Positions 33,545-41,781 of a DNA stretch of 64,000 nt are shown in pieces. The notes under the pieces are model-generated. The model did no database searches. It was not told where the DNA came from and saw nothing but the letters and a program-made list of their open reading frames with translations. The number at the start of each line of letters is the position of its first letter. Within the stretch, counting starts at the first letter, position 1. Both the position numbers and the translations under genes were made by a program. The DNA is from Flavobacteriales bacterium UBA2669 (GTDB taxonomy: Bacteria; Bacteroidota; Bacteroidia; Flavobacteriales_E; Vicingaceae), in NCBI GenBank assembly GCA_002359215.1, contig DEMN01000012.1, forward strand, positions 685,805 through 749,804, given 5' to 3'.

Positions 33545-35104
33545 ATGAGTGTAGAGTTAGTAATAAGTTCTTCACCTAATGAGGTTGTTATAGCCATTCT
33601 TCAAGATGGAAAATTAGTAGAATTACATAAGGAGAAAACCAATAATAATTTTTCAGTAGGTGATATTTATCTCGGTAAAGTAAGAAAAATTATGCCGGGA
33701 TTAAATGCAACTTTCGTAAATGTTGGTTACGAAAAGGATGCTTTTTTGCACTATTTAGATTTAGGGGCAAAATTTAACTCTTTCGCAAAATTTACCAAAG
33801 GAGTTGTCGGTGGAAGAATTAATTCTTCATCATTAGATGTTGAATTTGAACCTGAAATTGAAAAAACAGGTAAAATTGAAAAAACATTAAAATCTTCAGA
33901 TCAAATTTTAGTACAAATTGCCAAAGAACCTATATCTACAAAAGGTCCTAGGTTAAGTTCGGAAATTTCTATTGCCGGACGATATTTGGTGTTAGTACCT
34001 TTCTCCAATAAAGTTTCTGTTTCTCAAAAAATTAAAGATGCCGAAGAAAGAGAAAGGTTGATAAGACTTATTAAAAGTATTAAACCCAAAGGTTTTGGAG
34101 TAATTATTAGAACGGTTGCCAAAAATAAAAAAGTTGCTGACTTGCATGCCGACATGAATGATTTGACGCTGCGTTGGGAAACTGTTTTTAATAATCTTAA
34201 AAATGCTCATGCTCCTAAAAAAATTCTTGGTGAAATAGATAGAACATCTTCTCTATTAAGAGATTTGTTAAATAAAGATTTCAGTAGTATTCATATTGAT
34301 GATGAGGCTCTTTTTAATGAAGTTAAAACATTTTTAAGCTCAATAGCACCTGATAAAGAAAAAATATTAAAACAGTATACAGGTAAATCTCCTATTTTTG
34401 AGCAATATGGTATTGAAAGACAAATAAAATCTTTATTTGGAAAGAATGTAACTTTAAAAACAGGTGTTTATCTTATTATAGAACATACAGAGGCATTACA
34501 TGTTATTGATGTAAATAGCGGACAAAGAGGGAAGAAGAAAGATAAAACTCAAGAAGAAAATGCACTTGAGGTAAACTTAGAAGCTGCTGAAGAAATTGCT
34601 CGTCAACTTAGGCTGAGAGATATGGGCGGAATTGTTGTTGTTGATTTCATTGATATGAAAGAAGCAGAAAACAGAAAGAAGCTTTATGAAAAAATGCAAG
34701 AGTTTATGCAGCTTGACAGAGCGAAGCATAACATTCTTCCTCCAAGTAAATTCGGGCTGGTACAGATTACTCGTCAGCGAGTTCGTCCGGAAATGGAAAT
34801 TAAAACTTCCGAAAAATGTCCTTGTTGTGGTGGTAAAGGAGAAGTTCAGTCAACAGTTTTATTAGTAGATGAGATTGAAAATAATCTGCGTTACATAACT
34901 CAACAACTAAATATAAATAAAATTAGTATTACGGTTCATCCTTTCTTAGAAGCGTATATCAATAAAAGAAAAGGATTGATGTCTTCCTTAAGAAAAGAAT
35001 GGCAATCTAAATTTAAAGCATCTGTAGAGGTTATCCCATCAACAGCACAAAATTTCCTTGAATATCATTTTTATGATGCTAAAGGAGATGAAATTCATAA
35101 GTGA
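33545..35104 (+). CDS. rng: Ribonuclease G/E family endoribonuclease
   Basis: A 519-residue RNase G-type enzyme for 16S rRNA 5' maturation and mRNA decay. It has an S1-like N-terminal segment (G-D-I-Y-L-G-K-V-R-K-I-M-P-G, about residues 39-52) and the catalytic domain with H-V-I-D-V-N-S-G and G-G-I-V-V-V-D-F-I-D-M, which supplies the Mg-binding aspartates. The Zn-link C-P-C-C-G-G-K-G lies at about residues 424-431. There is no long C-terminal degradosome scaffold, so it is RNase G-like rather than RNase E-like. Confidence 0.92.
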   Translation: MSVELVISSSPNEVVIAILQDGKLVELHKEKTNNNFSVGDIYLGKVRKIMPGLNATFVNVGYEKDAFLHYLDLGAKFNSFAKFTKGVVGGRINSSSLDVEFEPEIEKTGKIEKTLKSSDQILVQIAKEPISTKGPRLSSEISIAGRYLVLVPFSNKVSVSQKIKDAEERERLIRLIKSIKPKGFGVIIRTVAKNKKVADLHADMNDLTLRWETVFNNLKNAHAPKKILGEIDRTSSLLRDLLNKDFSSIHIDDEALFNEVKTFLSSIAPDKEKILKQYTGKSPIFEQYGIERQIKSLFGKNVTLKTGVYLIIEHTEALHVIDVNSGQRGKKKDKTQEENALEVNLEAAEEIARQLRLRDMGGIVVVDFIDMKEAENRKKLYEKMQEFMQLDRAKHNILPPSKFGLVQITRQRVRPEMEIKTSEKCPCCGGKGEVQSTVLLVDEIENNLRYITQQLNINKISITVHPFLEAYINKRKGLMSSLRKEWQSKFKASVEVIPSTAQNFLEYHFYDAKGDEIHK

Positions 35105-35108
35105 TTTT

Positions 35109-35834
35109 TTAAACTCTCATTGATTTAGAGTGATAGTACTCATAATCTTTTATAATAGTATTAAGAAACTCAATACTTTTCATTGGGGTAGTTATGTTTA
35201 GCGTGTTTTTGGTTTTTTCAGCCAGTTGATTGACAATGTCTAATCGGTTTTTGCTTTTGGCATGATTAAAAACTTCTCGGATAATAGAAATATCTTTCTC
35301 ATTAAGTTGCTCCACTTCTCTAAAAACGATAGCATAATTATCATCAGAAATATTCAGAAAACCATCTTCTAAAGCAATTTTCTTTTTAAGCTTTATAACA
35401 CTTGTTTTGGCAGCAATATCTCCCACACGCTGACCTTTTCCATTTACTAATATAGTTAAAATGGCAATTAATCCGTTAAAAAGATGACCTCCTTCTATGA
35501 TTCTAAACATCCAACGTAATAAGTAACTTCCGAACCCGGGTTGGGTTCCGTCAATCTTAACTACCTTTATTTTCATTAGATACTTGCCAAAACTCTGACC
35601 ATTAAAAAGCAGTTCGCAGTATAAATCATAAAAAAAAACGGGTAAAAAAATCAAACTCGAGAAAAACCCTAAATCGTTTATAATATTAAAAACAGAGAGT
35701 GTATAAAACACGATAACAAAATAAGCCAAAAAGATAAGGTAATCTAATAAAGTGGCTAAAATTCTATCGCCTAAACTGGCAATAGCATAACTAATACTTA
35801 CATTTTGAGTAGTTGATATGCTGATACTTTCCAT
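35109..35834 (-). CDS. RDD-family membrane protein
   Basis: A 241-residue protein with the RDD domain in its N-terminal half: three hydrophobic segments (about residues 28-50, 56-75, 105-130) with the defining pattern D-R-I-L-A-T-L-L-D-Y and the later P-G-F-G-S-Y-L-L-R-W-M-F-R plus G-Q-R-V-G-D-I-A-A. The C-terminal half is soluble and helical. RDD proteins are of uncertain function, with some linked to ion transport. It converges with rng, leaving a 4-base gap. Confidence 0.85.
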   Translation of the reverse strand: MESISISTTQNVSISYAIASLGDRILATLLDYLIFLAYFVIVFYTLSVFNIINDLGFFSSLIFLPVFFYDLYCELLFNGQSFGKYLMKIKVVKIDGTQPGFGSYLLRWMFRIIEGGHLFNGLIAILTILVNGKGQRVGDIAAKTSVIKLKKKIALEDGFLNISDDNYAIVFREVEQLNEKDISIIREVFNHAKSKNRLDIVNQLAEKTKNTLNITTPMKSIEFLNTIIKDYEYYHSKSMRV

Positions 35835-35931
35835 GTTCGTAAATATAGAAACATTTTTTTAGACTGGTAAGTTAAGCATTTAGTTTTTTTATAAAGGTTT
35901 TTTATTTTATAGAAGCTGCTAATCTAATGTG

Positions 35932-35939
35932 TAATTTTG
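35932..35939 (+). promoter_or_regulatory. -7 box (TAATTTTG) for the KdsC-like gene
   Basis: TAATTTTG lies 25 bases before the ATG at 35965. Confidence 0.55.
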
Positions 35940-35964
35940 GCAGCCTAAATTATGATATATTACT

Positions 35965-36465
35965 ATGGCAAATTTTAAAGAATTGTTACCCCAAATAAGC
36001 ACTTTTATTTTCGATGTGGATGGGGTGCTTACAGATGGTTCTGTATTGTTGTTACCAAACGGAGAGCAAGTAAGGAAAATGAATAATAAAGATGGGTTTG
36101 CATTACAACATGCTGTTAAAAAAGGGTACAAAGTTGTAATTATTTCCGGAGGTAGGTCTGAAGCAGTTAAGTTAAGATTAAATGGCTTAGGTATAAACGA
36201 TGTGTTTCTTAAAGTGGATAATAAAATCGAGGTTTTTAATAAGTATGTTGCAGCACATCAGTTACAAAAAGAAAATATACTATACATGGGAGACGATATC
36301 CCAGACTTTGAAGTAATGCAACAATGTGGTGTGGCAACTTGTCCTAAAAATGCTGCCATAGAAATCAAAAATATTTCAGATTATATTTCAGATAGAAATG
36401 GAGGAGAAGGTTGTGTAAGAGATATAATAGAGCAAGTGTTAAGATGTAATGGAGATTGGGTTTAA
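35965..36465 (+). CDS. kdsC: KdsC-like HAD phosphatase (3-deoxy-D-manno-octulosonate 8-phosphate phosphatase family)
   Basis: A 166-residue HAD hydrolase with no cap domain, matching the tetrameric KdsC group: F-D-V-D-G-V-L-T-D-G (about residues 15-24), K-D-G-F-A-L-Q-H-A-V, I-I-S-G-G-R-S-E-A-V, Y-M-G-D-D-I-P-D-F-E-V and R-N-G-G-E-G-C-V-R-D near the C-terminus. KdsC releases phosphate from KDO-8-P for lipopolysaccharide core synthesis. No kdsA or kpsF/kdsD gene lies beside it, so the pathway assignment rests on family likeness. Confidence 0.88.
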   Translation: MANFKELLPQISTFIFDVDGVLTDGSVLLLPNGEQVRKMNNKDGFALQHAVKKGYKVVIISGGRSEAVKLRLNGLGINDVFLKVDNKIEVFNKYVAAHQLQKENILYMGDDIPDFEVMQQCGVATCPKNAAIEIKNISDYISDRNGGEGCVRDIIEQVLRCNGDWV

Positions 36466-36533
36466 ATTAAATAACCAACTCACATTGTTAAAAACCTAAT
36501 GGCATTCAACCAAAATTGACTTGTTTTCTTTGG

Positions 36534-36541
36534 TATTTTTG
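36534..36541 (+). promoter_or_regulatory. -7 box (TATTTTTG) for the SGNH hydrolase gene
   Basis: TATTTTTG lies 20 bases before the ATG at 36562. A TTG at 36516-36518 is 15 bases upstream of it, a somewhat short spacer. Confidence 0.5.
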
Positions 36542-36561
36542 TTTTTAAATACGTTTAGTAG

Positions 36562-37815
36562 ATGATTTATAAAATTTTAGGGACTTTTTTTAGTATTTTT
36601 TTATTTCAACAAATTGTTGTTGCTCAGGGAAATCCAAATATATTGCCGCAACATGATTTCATACAATACGATTCTAACTATTTACATTTTTATCATGACG
36701 GTGCTAACCTAAATAATTTTTATACAAAGTTAGATAAATTAATGTTTGAAGGAAAAGGAAAGGTAAACATCATGCAAATGGGTGGTTCTCATATTCAGGC
36801 AGATATTTGGTCCGACCAATTAAGAAAGAATTTTCATAATATATCGCCTAATCTTAATGGTGGTAGAGGTTTTCTTTTTCCTTATAAACTAGCTAAAACC
36901 AATAATCCTTATTATTATGAAGTCAACTATACAGGAGAATGGCAAGGCTTTAGAAATTCAGTAAGTAAACATTATGCTACTTGGGGAGTGTCGGGTATTA
37001 CAGCATTAACAAGTGATAGCTTGGCTTCTTTTACCATACAGTTTAGAGGAGATAACACACCAGATTACGATTTTAAACGTATCAAGATTTTTCATAATCA
37101 AGATACTTTAGGTTATTGCATTAAACTTACTAACGACACTTGTGTTGCTATAATTGTAAACGATAGTATTGGTTATACCGAGTTTGTTTTTGCCGATTAT
37201 AAAAAAGTAGTGGACTTTACTATTTATAAAAATGATTCAGCTTCAGAACCTTTTGAATTGTATGGAATAAGCTTAGATAATGATGATCCGGGAGTAGTAT
37301 ATCACTCAATTGGAGTAAATGGAGCAAGTACATCAAGCTATTTAAGAGCAACACTTTTTAAACAACATTTGCAAACAATTAACCCTGATTTAGTGATTTT
37401 TTGTATTGGTATAAATGATGCTTACGACCCTGGATTTTGTGGTAATTGCTATGAAAATAATTACGATACCTTAGTAGATTGGATTAAATCTGTATCACCA
37501 AGAACTAACTTTATTTTTGTAACCAATAACGATAGTTATTACAAAAGAAGGTACCCTAACAAGAGAGTAGAAGAAGCTCGTTTGGCTATGATTAGATTAG
37601 CAACAAAACATAATGCTGCCATGTGGGATATGTATCATGTTATGGGAGGGTTGGGCTCTATAAAAACCTGGCAAAAACATGGCTTGGCAAAAACAGATAA
37701 AATTCACTTAACTACCGATGGTTATAAACTGATGGGAGATTTAATGTTCTCAGCAATTATGAAGGGGTATGCCGATTATACAAAGCAAAATAACCAAGTA
37801 ATTTTAGCAGACTAA
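36562..37815 (+). CDS. Exported SGNH/GDSL-type hydrolase
   Basis: A 417-residue protein with a signal peptide ending near V-V-A-Q. It has a block I-like M-Q-M-G-G-S-H-I-Q-A-D (about residues 72-82) carrying the likely nucleophile Ser, a block III F-C-I-G-I-N-D-A-Y (the SGNH Asn in G-x-N-D) and the C-terminal D-K-I-H-L-T-T-D-G-Y giving the Asp-x-x-His pair. It resembles the exported SGNH esterases that often sit next to MBOAT O-acyltransferase genes in Bacteroidota, but here the MBOAT gene is about 32 kb away. Likely a carbohydrate or peptidoglycan O-acetylesterase or transferase; substrate unknown. Confidence 0.8.
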   Translation: MIYKILGTFFSIFLFQQIVVAQGNPNILPQHDFIQYDSNYLHFYHDGANLNNFYTKLDKLMFEGKGKVNIMQMGGSHIQADIWSDQLRKNFHNISPNLNGGRGFLFPYKLAKTNNPYYYEVNYTGEWQGFRNSVSKHYATWGVSGITALTSDSLASFTIQFRGDNTPDYDFKRIKIFHNQDTLGYCIKLTNDTCVAIIVNDSIGYTEFVFADYKKVVDFTIYKNDSASEPFELYGISLDNDDPGVVYHSIGVNGASTSSYLRATLFKQHLQTINPDLVIFCIGINDAYDPGFCGNCYENNYDTLVDWIKSVSPRTNFIFVTNNDSYYKRRYPNKRVEEARLAMIRLATKHNAAMWDMYHVMGGLGSIKTWQKHGLAKTDKIHLTTDGYKLMGDLMFSAIMKGYADYTKQNNQVILAD

Positions 37816-37845
37816 AACAATATTTAAATATAAAAAAATACGATT

Positions 37846-38841
37846 ATGGAATATAGAAGATTAGGAAAGTCAGGATTACAATTAAGCGAATTATCTTTAG
37901 GAAGTTGGTTAACTTTTGGAAAGCAAATAGGAAATAACATTGCTGAAGATTTAATGAAATTGGCGTACAATAATGGCGTCAACTTTTTTGATAATGCAGA
38001 AATTTATGCTCGTGGCGAATCTGAAATAGTAATGGGAAAGATTCTTAAAAAAATGAAATGGGATAGAGATTCTTATGTGGTTTCCAGTAAAGTTTTTTTT
38101 GGATATAGAGGCACAGAAAACACCAAGCCTAATCAAAACGGATTGAGCAGAAAACATGTATTTGAAGCTTGTCATCAGGCATTAGAAAGATTACAAGTAG
38201 ATTATTTAGATTTATTTTTCTGTCATCGTCCGGATAAAAATACACCTATAGAAGAAACTGTTTGGGCAATGCATAATTTAATTACTCAAGGCAAGATTTT
38301 ATATTGGGGAACATCTGAATGGAGTGCTCAGGAAATTATGGAAGCTCACATGGTAGCAAAACAGTATAATTTAATAGGACCTACTATGGAGCAACCTCAG
38401 TATAACATGTTGCACAGACAAAAAGTAGAAGTGGAGTATAGCCAAATTTACAAAACGGTTGGTTTAGGCACAACTATTTGGTCGCCATTGGCATCAGGTG
38501 TATTGACAGGTAAGTACAATCAAAAAGCTCAACCAAAAGATACCCGTTTGGTAATGGAAGGCATGGATTGGTTAAAAGATACTGTGGTTACCAAAGAAAA
38601 TTTAGACAAAGTAGCTCAATTGGAGAAAATTGCTAAAAAATTAGGATTAAGTCTTCCGGTATTAGCAATTACGTGGTGTTTAAAAAATGAAAATGTGAGT
38701 ACAGTGATGTTGGGAGCAAGTAAGCTGAGTCAGTTGGAAGAAAACTTTAAAGCCATTGAAGCAAAAGCAAAACTAACCCCGGAAGTAATGGAAGAAATTG
38801 AAAAAGCATTGAATAATCAACCTATTCATCCTGTTTTTTAA
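37846..38841 (+). CDS. Aldo/keto reductase (Kv-beta/YghZ-like)
   Basis: A 331-residue NADPH-dependent aldo/keto reductase of the potassium-channel beta-subunit-like group. The catalytic tetrad is recognisable: Asp in F-F-D-N-A-E-I-Y with Tyr four residues on, Lys in V-S-S-K-V-F-F, and His in L-F-F-C-H-R-P-D. NADPH-binding segments W-S-P-L-A-S-G-V-L-T-G-K-Y and V-M-L-G-A-S-K follow. It reduces carbonyls; the physiological substrate is not evident. It begins 30 bases after the SGNH gene on the same strand. Confidence 0.92.
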   Translation: MEYRRLGKSGLQLSELSLGSWLTFGKQIGNNIAEDLMKLAYNNGVNFFDNAEIYARGESEIVMGKILKKMKWDRDSYVVSSKVFFGYRGTENTKPNQNGLSRKHVFEACHQALERLQVDYLDLFFCHRPDKNTPIEETVWAMHNLITQGKILYWGTSEWSAQEIMEAHMVAKQYNLIGPTMEQPQYNMLHRQKVEVEYSQIYKTVGLGTTIWSPLASGVLTGKYNQKAQPKDTRLVMEGMDWLKDTVVTKENLDKVAQLEKIAKKLGLSLPVLAITWCLKNENVSTVMLGASKLSQLEENFKAIEAKAKLTPEVMEEIEKALNNQPIHPVF

Positions 38842-38884
38842 GAACATTTAAGTTACTAAAAAGGATTTTAGTAGTTGTTTTGTT

Positions 38885-38892
38885 TAACTTTG
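38885..38892 (+). promoter_or_regulatory. -7 box (TAACTTTG) that decides the SRPBCC start
   Basis: TAACTTTG lies 20 bases before ATG 38913. It also falls inside the reading frame if translation began at 38880, which argues against that upstream start. Confidence 0.6.
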
Positions 38893-38912
38893 TTATAAAT
38901 AAATTAAACAAA

Positions 38913-39380
38913 ATGGCTTTTTATCAATTTCAGCGAACACAAAAAATCAAAGCATCTATAGACGAAGTCTGGGATTTTATATCCTCACCTGCAAATTTAA
39001 AGGAGATTACTCCCGACTATATGGGTTTTGATATTACCTCAAAAGAAACTCCCGATAAAATGTATCAAGGCTTAATAATAAGCTATAAAGTAAGCCCATT
39101 ACTAGGGATTAAAACTACATGGGTAACCGAGATTTCTCAGGTAAAAGACAAAGAATATTTTGTTGATGAACAGCGTGTTGGCCCTTACAAGTTGTGGCAT
39201 CATCAGCACATTATCGTCCCTATAAATGGCGGTGTTTTAATGAAAGATATTGTCAGCTATGTTCCACCATTTGGATTTTTAGGGGTAATTGCCAATAAGT
39301 TAATAATCCGTAACAAACTCAATGAAATTTTTAACTTTAGAACAAAAGCCATTGAAAAAAGATTTGGCGTATATTTTTAA
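38913..39380 (+). CDS. SRPBCC-family protein
   Basis: Start chosen at ATG 38913 (155 residues) because a -7 box overlaps the upstream candidate. It has the START/Bet v 1-like SRPBCC fold: F-Q-R-T-Q-K-I-K-A-S-I-D-E-V-W-D-F-I-S-S-P-A-N-L (N-terminal strand and helix), a middle R-V-G-P-Y-K-L-W-H-H-Q-H segment and a C-terminal helix. Such proteins bind small hydrophobic ligands; relatives are annotated as cell-division inhibitor-like or cyclase/dehydrase proteins. The ligand is unknown and the gene looks monocistronic. Confidence 0.8.
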   Translation: MAFYQFQRTQKIKASIDEVWDFISSPANLKEITPDYMGFDITSKETPDKMYQGLIISYKVSPLLGIKTTWVTEISQVKDKEYFVDEQRVGPYKLWHHQHIIVPINGGVLMKDIVSYVPPFGFLGVIANKLIIRNKLNEIFNFRTKAIEKRFGVYF

Positions 39381-39724
39381 CTGATGATTATTTTAATTTT
39401 TCAGAACTTCCTTGTCATATCGAACAATTTTTTACGAGTTGAGGAACGAAACTCAGTAAAATGAAGTTGAGATATCTTGTTGGTTAGGAATTGTGATTCT
39501 AAATGGGAGTATTAGCTATAAAGAAAGAAGATTTCTCGACTTCGTTTTTTAGTATTGTTTTCAACAGCACAAAAAACATTGCTCGAAATGACGAAGTAAA
39601 GGAATCAAAAATTTTGCTCAATATGACATTACAACTAAAAAGAATAAAGGATGTTTCTTATTTTTACAACATAGACTAAAAATGCTTAATTTAGACTTTT
39701 AACAAACTAAAAAAACTAACAATT
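39381..39724. other. Intergenic region holding a palindromic repeat element
   Basis: This 344-base stretch contains no gene. Most of it is an imperfect palindromic element (see the repeat entry), and a degenerate third copy of one arm lies at about 39613-39629 (TGCTCaAtATGACAT). The final 100 bases are AT-rich leader sequence of the CDGSH gene. Confidence 0.65.
39412..39597. repeat. Imperfect palindromic (BIME/MITE-like) intergenic element
   Basis: The left arm has GTCATaTCGAaC (39414-39425) and, inside it, GAAGTTGAGATATCT (39463-39477). The right arm has AGATTTCTCGACTTC (39529-39543) and TGCTCGAAATGAC (39580-39592). These are approximate reverse complements in nested order, so the whole can fold as a long hairpin. 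The TTCTCGACTTCG...GCTCGAAATGACG motif is familiar as a dispersed intergenic repeat in Flavobacteriia. No open reading frame lies inside it. Confidence 0.7.
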
Positions 39725-39961
39725 ATGGAAAAGCCTACAATAGCTCAGAAATCACCTTATGTAAAAGAAGAGAAAGCAGGAAAATACGCTTGGTGTGCTT
39801 GCGGAAAAAGCACCAAACAACCTTATTGCGATGGCTCTCATAAAGGCTCTTCATTTGTCCCAATAATTGAAGTTTTTGATGAAGACAGAAAAGTAGCTTG
39901 GTGTGGATGTAAACAATCTACCAAAGGAGCTTTTTGCGATGGAACACATAAAAATTTATAA
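39725..39961 (+). CDS. Dual CDGSH iron-sulfur protein
   Basis: A 78-residue protein consisting almost entirely of two CDGSH (mitoNEET-type) [2Fe-2S] motifs: C-A-C-G-K-S-T-K-Q-P-Y-C-D-G-S-H (about residues 23-38) and C-G-C-K-Q-S-T-K-G-A-F-C-D-G-T-H (about 60-75), each binding a cluster with three Cys and one His. Such small proteins act in redox or cluster transfer. It precedes the aminolipid-type acyltransferase gene by 33 bases on the same strand. Confidence 0.93.
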   Translation: MEKPTIAQKSPYVKEEKAGKYAWCACGKSTKQPYCDGSHKGSSFVPIIEVFDEDRKVAWCGCKQSTKGAFCDGTHKNL

Positions 39962-39994
39962 TTACTTACTTTTATTTTTTTAAACTTAAATCAT

Positions 39995-40807
39995 TTGGAA
40001 CAACAGCTAATTGATGTAGAAGGAATTATAGCTAATAAAAACCCGAAAGTACTAAAATGGCTTCCGGGTTTTGTTATTAGTTACTTAAAAAGAACCATCC
40101 ATCAAGAGGATATTAATACTATTTTAATAGAGAATAAAGACAAATTCGATTACGATTTTGCTGAAGATATTATTCACCGATTCAACATTAAAGTAAAAAT
40201 AAAAGGAATAGAAAATGTTCCTAAAAGCGGTGGATGTATTTTAGCCTCTAACCATCCCTTAGGTGGAGTAGATGCGTTGGCAATTGTTACTGCTTTAAAA
40301 GATTATCGTAAGGATGTTCAGTTTGTAGTAAATGATATTTTGTTGCACCTAAAAAACTTAAACGGACTTTTTGTTGGAGTAAATAAACATGGTAGCAACT
40401 CTAAACAATCGCTCAACAATGTTAATGAACTTTTTTCTTCTGATAGAGCAGTTTTTGTTTTTCCTGCCGGATTGGTAAGTAGAAAAACCAACGGAAAAAT
40501 TAGAGATTTAGAATGGAAAAAAACCTTTATTACCCAAGCCAAAAGACATCATAAAGATGTTGTCCCTATCCACGTAGATGGTAAGTTGTCTAACTTTTTT
40601 TACAGATTAGCTAATTTTAGAAAGTTTTTAGGCATAAAAGCTAATATAGAAATGCTATTTTTGGCAAAAGAAACGTTTAAACAAAAAAATAAAACGATTA
40701 CCATAACTTTTGGAAAACCTATTTCTTACACTAAATTTCATAAAGATAAGCCTGATAAATATTGGGCAGAATGGGTAAAAAAGAAAGTGTATGAATTGAA
40801 GGATTAG
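39995..40807 (+). CDS. PlsC-like lysophospholipid/aminolipid O-acyltransferase (GlsA/OlsA-like)
   Basis: A 270-residue acyltransferase. The TTG start is kept because the N-terminus L-I-D-V-E-G-I-I-A-N-K-N-P-K looks authentic and no ATG precedes the acyltransferase blocks. The acyltransferase box is N-H-P-L-G-G-V-D (His-x5-Asp variant of the PlsC HX4D box), followed by F-V-F-P-A-G-L-V-S-R. It lies immediately before a GNAT/OlsB-type N-acyltransferase, which is the arrangement of glsA/glsB in Bacteroides thetaiotaomicron. It therefore probably adds the second, ester-linked fatty acid to an acyl-amino acid lipid. Confidence 0.78.
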   Translation: MEQQLIDVEGIIANKNPKVLKWLPGFVISYLKRTIHQEDINTILIENKDKFDYDFAEDIIHRFNIKVKIKGIENVPKSGGCILASNHPLGGVDALAIVTALKDYRKDVQFVVNDILLHLKNLNGLFVGVNKHGSNSKQSLNNVNELFSSDRAVFVFPAGLVSRKTNGKIRDLEWKKTFITQAKRHHKDVVPIHVDGKLSNFFYRLANFRKFLGIKANIEMLFLAKETFKQKNKTITITFGKPISYTKFHKDKPDKYWAEWVKKKVYELKD

Positions 40808-40861
40808 AATTAGACCGAAGATTAGATTAATAACATAAACCTCATAAACTTTAAACAAACT

Positions 40862-41770
40862 ATGATGGCTCCTATAGATAGAGATGTATTAGAAAAAGAA
40901 CTTACTCCGGAAAGGTTTGTAAAAAAAACCAATAAAGGAGATAATGACATTTATATTGTAAACTATCATAATGCTCCTAATGTGCTTAAGGAAATTGGTA
41001 GGTTAAGAGAGCTTTCTTTTTCGCAAGCGGGAGGAGGAACAGGTAAAGATATTGATTTAGATAAATTTGATACTTCAGAAAATTGCTACGAGCAACTGAT
41101 TGTTTACGATAGAGAAGACAGAGAGATAGTGAGCGGTTATCGTTTTAAAGATTGCTCTACAGCCATATCTCCATCAGGAGAAATCTTACTTTCTACCAAG
41201 TATTATTTTAATTTTTCGGATAAGTTTATTAAAGAGTATTTGCCTTACACTATAGAGTTGGGAAGATCTTGGGTACAACCGCTCTATCAAGCGGGAGGAG
41301 GAAGTTCCAGAAAAGGAATTTTTGCATTAGATAACATTTGGGATGGCTTGGGTTCTATTATTATCAACTATCCACACATTAAATATTTTTTTGGTAAAGT
41401 TACCATGTATTCAAGCTATAATAAGCAAGCACGTAATGCCTTACTTTATTTTATGAACTCTTATTTTCCTGATTTAGAGAATTTGGTAACGCCTATTCAT
41501 CCAATAGAAATTAATACAGATTTAAGGGAAATAAAGAGATTGATAAGGGATAAAAACTTTGATGAAGGATTAAAATCACTGTATCAGTATTTAAAAAGTT
41601 ATGGAGAATCAGTTCCTCCGCTAATCAATACGTACATGAAAATATCCGACACTATGAAATCTTTTGGAACCGCTCTTAATCCTGATTTTGGTGGAGTAGA
41701 GGAGACGGCTATTTTGGTTACCATAGATGATATTTATCCCGAGAAAAAAGAAAGACACATCAGTTCGTAA
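40862..41770 (+). CDS. OlsB/GlsB-like N-acyltransferase (aminolipid synthesis)
   Basis: A 302-residue GNAT-fold acyltransferase related to ornithine-ACP N-acyltransferases. Landmarks: L-R-E-L-S-F (about residue 48), F-D-T-S-E-N-C-Y-E-Q-L-I-V-Y-D (about 71-85), I-E-L-G-R-S-W-V-Q-P-L-Y-Q (about 137-149), and G-G-G-S-S-R-K-G-I. These match the hemolysin/OlsB family that N-acylates glycine or ornithine with a 3-hydroxy fatty acyl-ACP. It is 54 bases downstream of the PlsC-like gene and 11 bases upstream of a GNAT gene, so the three are likely one operon for membrane aminolipids. Confidence 0.75.
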   Translation: MMAPIDRDVLEKELTPERFVKKTNKGDNDIYIVNYHNAPNVLKEIGRLRELSFSQAGGGTGKDIDLDKFDTSENCYEQLIVYDREDREIVSGYRFKDCSTAISPSGEILLSTKYYFNFSDKFIKEYLPYTIELGRSWVQPLYQAGGGSSRKGIFALDNIWDGLGSIIINYPHIKYFFGKVTMYSSYNKQARNALLYFMNSYFPDLENLVTPIHPIEINTDLREIKRLIRDKNFDEGLKSLYQYLKSYGESVPPLINTYMKISDTMKSFGTALNPDFGGVEETAILVTIDDIYPEKKERHISS

Positions 41771-41781
41771 ACCAGTTGTAA

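Noticed and set aside
38880..38912. Longer N-terminus of the SRPBCC gene
   Set aside because: It overlaps the -7 box TAACTTTG.
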